This document shows positions 1 through 5,653 of a stretch of DNA of 11,476 nucleotides, in pieces. A program made the position numbers and the translations under genes. The stretch is taken from the NCBI GenBank assembly GCA_036389375.1, contig DASVQA010000064.1, positions 1-11,476 on the forward strand, written 5' to 3'. The notes under the pieces were generated by a model. It did no database searches. It was not told the origin of the DNA and saw only the letters and a program-made list of their open reading frames with translations. Source of the stretch: QHXQ01 sp036389375. GTDB lineage: Bacteria; Acidobacteriota; Blastocatellia; Pyrinomonadales; Pyrinomonadaceae. How positions within the stretch are numbered: the first letter of the stretch is position 1; each line of letters begins with the position of its first letter.

Positions 1-16
1 AGCGCGTGCGCGCGAG

Positions 17-1300
17 ATGCGGATCGCGCCCTTTCTGGAAGACGGCGTGGCCGAGGCCGAGACGACGCGGCGCGACGATGCCAAAGTCTTCCTGCGCGAG
101 TTCACGCGCGAATTGCTGCGCGAGATCAAGCTGAGCACCAAGTTCATCATTCTGCTGTTCGCGCTCGCGCTCGTCGGCGGCACGCTCTATCTGGGTTTCG
201 CCGCTTACAAAGAGTTGCAGCGCAGCCGCCGCCAGATCGAAGCGCAGAACCAGCAGATCGGCGCGCTCAACCGCCAGATCAAAGACTCGCAGGATCAATT
301 CGCCAAAGTAGATCAGAGCAACAAGGACATCATCTACAGCATGTCGCTCGCGCCGAAGCTGCGCAGCGAGTTCGGCAGCGGCGTCTGTCTTATCTCCGGC
401 ACGTACATCTTCGTCGAGACGGGCACGGGTCGCCCCTTGCGCTACCCGGAAGCGCAGCCCACGCCGACGGACGAGAGCGCGCCGCCGGAGAACGAGCAAG
501 CGCCGTTTCTAACGCCCGAAGGGCACGGCACGATTGCCGAGTTCCCTTACGTCGGCACGGGCTTTCACGTCGGCGGCGGTTACATCGTGACCAATCGCCA
601 CGTCGCCGTCGAGCCTTGGGTCGCGGACGAACGCTCGATGGTCTTTAGCAGCAGCGTCAACGGTCGCCCGCGCCTGACGAAGCTGACCGCCTACTTCCCC
701 GGCATCAAGCAGCCATTCGCCCTGCGCCTCAAACAGTCTGCGCCGCGCGACGACGTGGCCGTGTGCGCGCTCGACGTGCCGGAAGTGCCCACCGGGATTC
801 CCGTGCTGCCGCTCGACAACGAATCGGATGCGGCGGCGGTCGGCAAGGCGGTCGTGCTGATGGGCTACCCTTCGGGGCCGGATCGCATACTGGCCTCGCT
901 GCCGGACGAAGACGCGAACAACATCAAGCAGCGTTTCGGTTCGTCGGTTGACGTGCTCGTTGGCCGGCTCGCGGAACTCAACCTGATCAAACCGCTCACC
1001 ACACAGGGGCACATCACCGACTACGAAGCGCACCGCATCATCTACGACGCGCGCACGGCCGAGGGCGGCTCAGGTGCGCCGCTGTTCGGCCAGTCGGGGC
1101 GCGTCATCGGCGTCAACTTCGCCATCTTCACCGAGATGCAGGACGCCAACTTCGCCGTGCCCATTCGCTACGTCATCACTCTGCTGCAACGCGGCGGCTG
1201 GAAACCGCCTGCGTCCGATGCGGACGCGACCACCGCTAACGCCAACACCCCGTCCAAAGACGCGCGCTCGAACGCCGCGACCACCAATCAAAGCCGTTAA
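17..1300 (+). CDS. Membrane-anchored trypsin-like (S1/HtrA-type) serine protease, no PDZ domain
   Basis: Predicted endopeptidase acting outside the cytoplasmic membrane. In the 427-residue reading: a charged cytoplasmic N-terminus (1-40), one membrane segment (about 42-64), a Gln/Arg-rich heptad-like stretch typical of a coiled coil (65-103), a Pro/Glu-rich linker (138-165), then a protease domain (about 175-392). The triad is visible: His195 in TNRHV, Asp246 in RDDVAV and Ser352 in GGSGAP. The glycine-rich entry GTGFHVGGGYIVTN is characteristic of the DegP/trypsin-2 group. The C-terminus is a short Ala/Thr/Asn-rich tail, so the PDZ domains of HtrA/DegP are absent. The frame is open from the window start to the ATG at 17, and no good ribosome site fits in the 16 visible bases, so the true start may lie upstream, possibly with another N-terminal domain. 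Substrate unknown. The 238-base gap and promoter-like signals downstream suggest it is transcribed separately from the next gene. Confidence 0.85.
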   Translation: MRIAPFLEDGVAEAETTRRDDAKVFLREFTRELLREIKLSTKFIILLFALALVGGTLYLGFAAYKELQRSRRQIEAQNQQIGALNRQIKDSQDQFAKVDQSNKDIIYSMSLAPKLRSEFGSGVCLISGTYIFVETGTGRPLRYPEAQPTPTDESAPPENEQAPFLTPEGHGTIAEFPYVGTGFHVGGGYIVTNRHVAVEPWVADERSMVFSSSVNGRPRLTKLTAYFPGIKQPFALRLKQSAPRDDVAVCALDVPEVPTGIPVLPLDNESDAAAVGKAVVLMGYPSGPDRILASLPDEDANNIKQRFGSSVDVLVGRLAELNLIKPLTTQGHITDYEAHRIIYDARTAEGGSGAPLFGQSGRVIGVNFAIFTEMQDANFAVPIRYVITLLQRGGWKPPASDADATTANANTPSKDARSNAATTNQSR

Positions 1301-1345
1301 GCACAAGCGTCTCGCACACCTGTACCGGTCGGGCGCGGCCAGCTA

Positions 1346-1367
1346 GTGACAGTTGCATAAGTGTCAC
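1346..1367. promoter_or_regulatory. Operator-like palindrome GTGACA-N10-TGTCAC
   Basis: Two perfect 6-base half-sites, GTGACA (1346-1351) and TGTCAC (1362-1367), are separated by 10 bases in the gap after the protease gene. The half-sites are about 16 bases apart centre to centre, too far for a Crp/Fnr site (GTGA-N6-TCAC) though otherwise operator-like. It lies about 70 bases upstream of a TTGACA box, so an activator-type position is possible. The binding protein is unknown, and a chance palindrome cannot be excluded. Confidence 0.3.
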
Positions 1368-1433
1368 AGCCCGCCGGGCGTGCGGGCGCAGAGGGGTTCT
1401 ATGCTTGCGCGCTGCCCTGCCCGTGCCTGCTTT

Positions 1434-1462
1434 TTGACAGACGTTTGCCGACAGGCTAACCT
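1434..1462 (+). promoter_or_regulatory. Sigma70-like promoter of the glycosyltransferase gene
   Basis: A perfect -35 box TTGACA (1434-1439) is followed after exactly 17 bases by TAACCT (1457-1462). The latter keeps the most conserved first, second and last bases of the -10 box (3 of 6 overall). Transcription would begin near 1469, giving a leader of about 70 bases before the TTG at 1539. If real, it rules out the upstream in-frame starts at 1353 (TTG) and 1401 (ATG) for this transcript. The -10 match is weak, so this is a prediction only. Confidence 0.4.
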
Positions 1463-1473
1463 TGCGAATTTGA

Positions 1474-1505
1474 GCGCCCGCACGCAGCCGCATCCGTGCG
1501 GGCGC
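1474..1505 (+). repeat. 11-bp perfect hairpin in the glycosyltransferase leader
   Basis: GCGCCCGCACG (1474-1484) pairs perfectly with CGTGCGGGCGC (1495-1505) around a 10-base loop. It is almost all G-C and ends 14 bases before the GGGAG ribosome-site candidate at 1520. There is no T-run after it, so it does not look like a standard intrinsic terminator. A further copy of the right arm (CGTGCGGGCGC) lies at 1379-1389 and could pair with the same left arm on a longer transcript. A role in leader stability or attenuation is inference. Confidence 0.45.
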
Positions 1506-1538
1506 GCGCAAATCTGCAAGGGAGAGTCAGCACAAGTT

Positions 1539-3251
1539 TTGTCTGCCACCGCTGTCACGGTCGAGGAAGCACGCACTGCGCCGGAAGAGATCGCCGCCCC
1601 GGCCGTGCGCGCCACGAGCCGCCTCTTGATCATCTCGGCGCTCGGTATGATCCTGCTGGTCGGCTTCGGGTTGCGCGCGTACCATCTGAGCGCCGAAGGG
1701 TTGAGCGACGACGAATTGAACAAGCTGCACGCCGTCGCGGAATATCGCGCCCACTGGCTGAGTTCGACGAACGGCGAGCATCCGTTCCTGATGAAGGCGT
1801 TGCTCACGTTGAGCATGGTGGCGGCCGACAAGTGGAACAACGCGTCAGTTGCGGCGGCGCACCCGCACCTGCACGTCGCGGAGGAGACGGCTTTGCGGCT
1901 ACCCGGCGTGCTGCTCGGCACGTTCACCTCGCTGCTGCTCTTTCTGCTCGTCGCGGAACTGTTCGGCCCGCCGACGGCACTTCTGGCGGCGGCGCTCTGG
2001 GCCTGCGACCCGGCCGCCATCGGCTTCAACCGCATCGCCAAAGAGGACACGTTCCTGCTCTTTTTCTTTCTGCTGATGAGCGTCCTCTGGTTGCGCGGCC
2101 GGCGCGCGGCCGAGGCGGGCGAGCCTAAACCGCAGCGTTACTACTGGGCGACGGCCGCCGCCTACGGCGCGCTGCTCGCTTCAAAGTACATGCCGCACCT
2201 GATCGCCATTCCGGCCAGCTATTACCACATCTTTCAGGAGATACCGGCGACGCGCTGGCGGCTCGGCCGGCGGCGCTGGCTGATGTTCTTCGCGGTGGCG
2301 GGCGCGGCGTTCGTCGTGTGCAACCCGCCGATCCTCCTGCCCGCGACGTGGCACGAGATGCGTGTCTTCGTGGGCGAGCACCGCATCGGGCACGTCGGCT
2401 ACGAGTTTATGGGCCGGCTTTATCTCAACCAGATGACGCTCTGGCTGCGCGGCATCCCCTGGTACTTTTTTTACGCCTTCATGGCCTTCAAGCTGCCGCT
2501 CACGGTCGGCGCGGGCTTCCTCGTCGGCCTGCCTTTACTCTTTACCAGACGGCTCGGCGACAGTCGCTACTTCGTCCTCTTCTGGCTCTTTTACTGGTTC
2601 TTCCCCTTCACCGTGCTCGGCGGCAAGTTCCTGCGCTACTTCACGGTCGCGCTGCCGGTCGTGCTTATCACAACGGCGGTCGGCGTCGTGGCGCTCGCCG
2701 GCTGGCTCGCACGTCTGCTGCAACGCGCGGGCGTGCGCGCATCGCTTAGAGCTTACGCGCAAGGGGCACTCATAGCTTGCGCGCTCGCCGGCTCGGTCTA
2801 CGCCTCTGTGCGCGCGATGCCGCACTACCGGCTCTACACTAACGCGCTCGGCGGCGGACAGGCGCACGCGGGCGACTATTTTCCACACGACGAGTTTTAC
2901 GATAGCGGCGTGCGCGATACGGTCGCCGCCGTTGCGCCGCTTGCGCGCCCGCACGCGCGCGTCGCCAGCGAGACGCCCGAACTGTTCACGCACTACGCGC
3001 GCCACGCCGGACGCGCTGATCTGGTCTCGGTTTCGCTCTCCGACCCGGCGGCGCGCGCCGCGCTTGCGCCCGGCGACATCATTATCGTGGCGCGCGGGCG
3101 GCGCTATTTCAGCAACGACCGTTACGTGGCCCGGCTGGCAACGGTGTGTACGCCCGCAGCCCGCGTCAACGTCGGCGCGACGCCCGCCGTCAACGTCTAC
3201 GTGCTGGACGAAGCCAGTTTGCGCGCGCTGGCGGAAGTGAGCGGGCCTTGA
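1539..3251 (+). CDS. PMT/ArnT-like integral membrane glycosyltransferase (GT-C fold)
   Basis: Predicted to move a sugar from a polyprenyl-phosphate carrier onto a protein or lipid at the outer face of the cytoplasmic membrane, as in the PMT/ArnT (GT39/GT83-like) family. The protein is 570 residues from TTG. Membrane segments run from about residue 28 to 423. After the first (about 28-45) comes the first-loop acidic motif SDDE (56-59), then EHP (80-82), KED (168-170) beside a hydrophobic helix, SKY (215-217) and a GHVGYEF loop (284-290). GKFLRY (362-367) resembles the late conserved basic motif of the family. The last roughly 145 residues are soluble and probably periplasmic. The TTG at 1539 is chosen because AAGGGAGAG (1518-1526) precedes it and a promoter-like pair lies upstream; starts at 1353 (TTG) and 1401 (ATG) would add a Cys-rich stretch that looks non-coding. 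The family is secure; donor and acceptor are not known. Confidence 0.85.
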   Translation: MSATAVTVEEARTAPEEIAAPAVRATSRLLIISALGMILLVGFGLRAYHLSAEGLSDDELNKLHAVAEYRAHWLSSTNGEHPFLMKALLTLSMVAADKWNNASVAAAHPHLHVAEETALRLPGVLLGTFTSLLLFLLVAELFGPPTALLAAALWACDPAAIGFNRIAKEDTFLLFFFLLMSVLWLRGRRAAEAGEPKPQRYYWATAAAYGALLASKYMPHLIAIPASYYHIFQEIPATRWRLGRRRWLMFFAVAGAAFVVCNPPILLPATWHEMRVFVGEHRIGHVGYEFMGRLYLNQMTLWLRGIPWYFFYAFMAFKLPLTVGAGFLVGLPLLFTRRLGDSRYFVLFWLFYWFFPFTVLGGKFLRYFTVALPVVLITTAVGVVALAGWLARLLQRAGVRASLRAYAQGALIACALAGSVYASVRAMPHYRLYTNALGGGQAHAGDYFPHDEFYDSGVRDTVAAVAPLARPHARVASETPELFTHYARHAGRADLVSVSLSDPAARAALAPGDIIIVARGRRYFSNDRYVARLATVCTPAARVNVGATPAVNVYVLDEASLRALAEVSGP

Positions 3252-3525
3252 CAGCTTTACGGCTGGCAACGGGCGCGCGTATACGTCGCATCGCAAGCCG
3301 CGTGTGTTAACGGTCGCGGCGCACGGGCGTCAAACATGATGCGCCTGCGGATAGACCAGCGTGCACGGTTTGCGGCATGATTGTTGCCGAGCAGGCCTGT
3401 AGTTGAATTAAAGTGGACGAAATGGCGCAAGCCCCGCCTGCCGGTTGCATCTTGCGGGCGCAGTTATTTCGCTCCAGACGGAGTCTGCGGCCCGAGCAGA
3501 GGAGTATGGAGACACGCGATCAGTT
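3252..3525. other. Intergenic region of about 270 bases before the exported unknown protein
   Basis: No convincing gene is seen here. It holds a 6-bp inverted repeat, GCCGCG (3297-3302) with CGCGGC (3315-3320), which lacks a T-run, a small CAGAC/GTCTG hairpin (3475-3487), and the only clearly AT-richer patch nearby (about 3401-3412). The reading frame of the downstream gene is open back to a TTG at 3445, but that stretch has no ribosome site and does not look like protein. Confidence 0.5.
3381..3408 (+). promoter_or_regulatory. Weak promoter candidate upstream of the exported unknown protein
   Basis: TTGTTG (3381-3386) and TTGAAT (3403-3408) are 16 bases apart and match the -35 and -10 boxes at 3 of 6 and 4 of 6 positions. 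They sit at an AT-rich break in GC-rich sequence and would give a leader of about 110 bases. The match is poor; position is the main support. Confidence 0.2.
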
Positions 3526-5604
3526 ATGAATAGCTTGAACTGTGCGCGCAGGGCGTGGCGGGCGGTCGCCGCTGTCCTGACTCTGCTCCTCATCTGGCTG
3601 CCCGCCGCGCAACTCATCCTGCGGGCGCAGACGCCCATCCCAACCGCACAAACGGGCGCGGACGCTGCGCCGCCACCACAGCCCGGCTTCCGCCTCGTGC
3701 GCACGCCGGTGGCAGGCGGCGCTGAACTGCTGACCGTCTTTGGTCAACTGCCCGGCGTCGAAGCGAACGTCGGGCCGCCACACGACGGCGCGGGCCACCA
3801 ACAAACGGACGCGAGCGAAGTGCCCCTCGTCACGATCCTGCGCGACACGCTCGGCGACGACGTGCGCGAGAACGACCGCCTGCGCTACGTCTGGATGCAC
3901 ACCTACACGCGCCCCGGCGCTGGGCAACGCGCGGCTGCGGCCGTCCCCTTCCTCTACAACCACGTCGGCAACAGACAGGGCTGGTCGCCCGCTGTGCCGC
4001 CGCCTGTGATCGATCTGGCGGCGACCGATCACGAAGTCTGGCAGAAGCTGTTCTGGACGGCGCTGCAAACGCTTTTGATCGACCCGACCGGCGTCATCGT
4101 CAAAGCCAGCACGCGCACCTACCGGCGCAACGTGGACGATTATCGCAAAGCCCACATCATCCGTGCGCTCGCCATCCTGTCGCTTTACGAGACGGAAGCG
4201 GGCACGCCGCCCGTCTTCTCGCCCGGCGAGTTGAACGAGATACAGGCGCGTTTGATGCTGACGCAGCAGACGTTCGGCGGCATCGTCGACGACATCTATT
4301 TGCAGCGCGTCTATCAACAACAGACGAGCCAGTGGCGCGACACGCGCGGGCACAACTGGGAGTTGCTGCGCCAGCAGGCGGAAGCGAACGGTCTCGTCTT
4401 CGAGCCGCTCGAACTACCCGACGGCAGCGCCACGCACGCGCTCCTCTGGGTAGCGCGCACGGAGCTAGAGCCGAATCGCACGCGCCAGTTCAAAGGTCGC
4501 TTTCTCAACATTGACAACCCTTGGCCCGATAGCCGCCTGCGCCGCTGGCAGGGCTACACCGAGACGCGCTACTTCGACGCGGACAATCGCCCCGTCGCCG
4601 CCGGTACGCCGGGCGCGCACGGGGTTGAACTGATCCCGCTTGCGCTCTACGGGCTTGATCACCCGAAGATTCCGATCCTGCTCGTTGATTTCCGCGACGC
4701 GCTCAACCCCAAGCAGCGCGAGATGTCCAAGCGCGTGCTGCAAGACGTGGCGCGCAACGTACTCGCCCTCTCGCGCTTTGATCTGCCCTACCTGCTGGGG
4801 CGCACGGTTTACGAGTACGTGACCGACAAACGCGGCATGGACTTGAACCAGACCTCGCGGCTGCGCGCCTACTCGCAACTGAAACTGCTGCTCTCGCTCG
4901 ACGCTTCGCTCGATCCAGAGTTACGCACGGAGGTCAGCCGCCGACTCGAATATGTCTCGCTCAACCCGCTTGAGAACGGGCGCACGGCCGAGGCGCAACT
5001 GGCGCACGCACAATACGCGGCGCTGCTCGATTATGCCGCGCGGCCCGACGGGCTACCGGCCCGCCTCGCCCGCGACCGGCGCGCAGAGATGGTCGCGTTC
5101 AAGCACACGCGCACCGAGCAGATGCTCTTTCGCGTCGCCAACATGCTCAGCTTCGGCCTCTACACGCACCGCGAACAGGCCACGCCCGCAGAGGCCGCAC
5201 ACGTGCTCGACGCCAAGCGCCAACTCGCTTACCATCGCCGCTTTCTGCGCGAGGTCGCCCGGACGAGCGCGCGCGTAGAGGTGCAATGGGAGATCGCGGA
5301 CGTGCGCCGCTCGCTCGCCTACGTCGCCGCACACGGCGCGCGGGCCGACGGCAAGACCGCCAGCGCCGTCGCGCACATCTTCGCCCGCACGCGCGATGAA
5401 GAGACGCAGCGTCTATGTCTCGGCAGCCTCTACCGTATCAACAACGAGGCCGCGAAAGACGCGCTCGCGCACATCTACCGCGACGCCGCACAGGACGCAC
5501 GCTGGCGCGCGCTCAGCGCCGACTACCTGCGCCGCGCCGCCGGTGAGCAACAACGCATCGCGCCCGCCACCGCCCGGATCATCGCCGCGCTCGACGGACA
5601 GTAA
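3526..5604 (+). CDS. Exported protein of unknown function with HEAT-like C-terminal helices
   Basis: I do not recognise this family. The 692-residue product from ATG 3526 begins with a signal peptide: basic n-region with Arg8, Arg9 and Arg12, hydrophobic core about 13-32, possible cleavage near LRAQ (32-35). A Pro/Ala-rich linker (36-55) follows. The rest is a long, mainly helical protein without catalytic motifs I can name. Tryptophan- and tyrosine-rich segments lie at about 120-180 and 270-350. Residues about 600-675 look like one or two HEAT-type helical pairs (DEETQRLCLGSLYRIN, then a second helix and WRALSADYLRRA), suggesting a binding scaffold. An Arg/Glu-rich helical region (about 465-600) precedes them. 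The ATG is chosen for the signal peptide; the nearest GGAG (3508-3511) is 14 bases away, so initiation is not well explained. It lies 49 bases before the phosphohydrolase gene and is probably co-transcribed with it. A periplasmic or outer-surface partner of that enzyme is inference only. Confidence 0.75.
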   Translation: MNSLNCARRAWRAVAAVLTLLLIWLPAAQLILRAQTPIPTAQTGADAAPPPQPGFRLVRTPVAGGAELLTVFGQLPGVEANVGPPHDGAGHQQTDASEVPLVTILRDTLGDDVRENDRLRYVWMHTYTRPGAGQRAAAAVPFLYNHVGNRQGWSPAVPPPVIDLAATDHEVWQKLFWTALQTLLIDPTGVIVKASTRTYRRNVDDYRKAHIIRALAILSLYETEAGTPPVFSPGELNEIQARLMLTQQTFGGIVDDIYLQRVYQQQTSQWRDTRGHNWELLRQQAEANGLVFEPLELPDGSATHALLWVARTELEPNRTRQFKGRFLNIDNPWPDSRLRRWQGYTETRYFDADNRPVAAGTPGAHGVELIPLALYGLDHPKIPILLVDFRDALNPKQREMSKRVLQDVARNVLALSRFDLPYLLGRTVYEYVTDKRGMDLNQTSRLRAYSQLKLLLSLDASLDPELRTEVSRRLEYVSLNPLENGRTAEAQLAHAQYAALLDYAARPDGLPARLARDRRAEMVAFKHTRTEQMLFRVANMLSFGLYTHREQATPAEAAHVLDAKRQLAYHRRFLREVARTSARVEVQWEIADVRRSLAYVAAHGARADGKTASAVAHIFARTRDEETQRLCLGSLYRINNEAAKDALAHIYRDAAQDARWRALSADYLRRAAGEQQRIAPATARIIAALDGQ

Positions 5605-5653
5605 GGGCGCAGCCGGCGGCAGGCGTTTAGACAGTTGAAAGCCGAGTGGCACA

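Noticed and set aside
1353..1538. N-terminal extension of the glycosyltransferase from TTG 1353 or ATG 1401
   Set aside because: The extension is Cys/Arg-rich without membrane or signal character and contains the promoter-like pair and hairpin; the TTG at 1539 has a purine-rich site upstream.
3248..3285. Perfect TTGACA at 3248-3253 with TATACG at 3280-3285 as a promoter
   Set aside because: The spacer is 26 bases and the sequence at the correct spacing is GGGCGC; the TTGACA overlaps the stop codon of the glycosyltransferase gene.
3506..3529. Seven-codon reading frame whose TGA overlaps the ATG of the exported protein (ATGA), suggesting a coupled leader peptide
   Set aside because: The AGGAG before it is only one base from its ATG, too close for initiation, so it is probably chance.
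2535..4353. Minus-strand open frames of 253 and 277 codons (2535-3296 and 3520-4353)
   Set aside because: They mirror the glycosyltransferase and exported-protein genes, are Arg/Ala/Val-rich and lack family motifs or ribosome sites.
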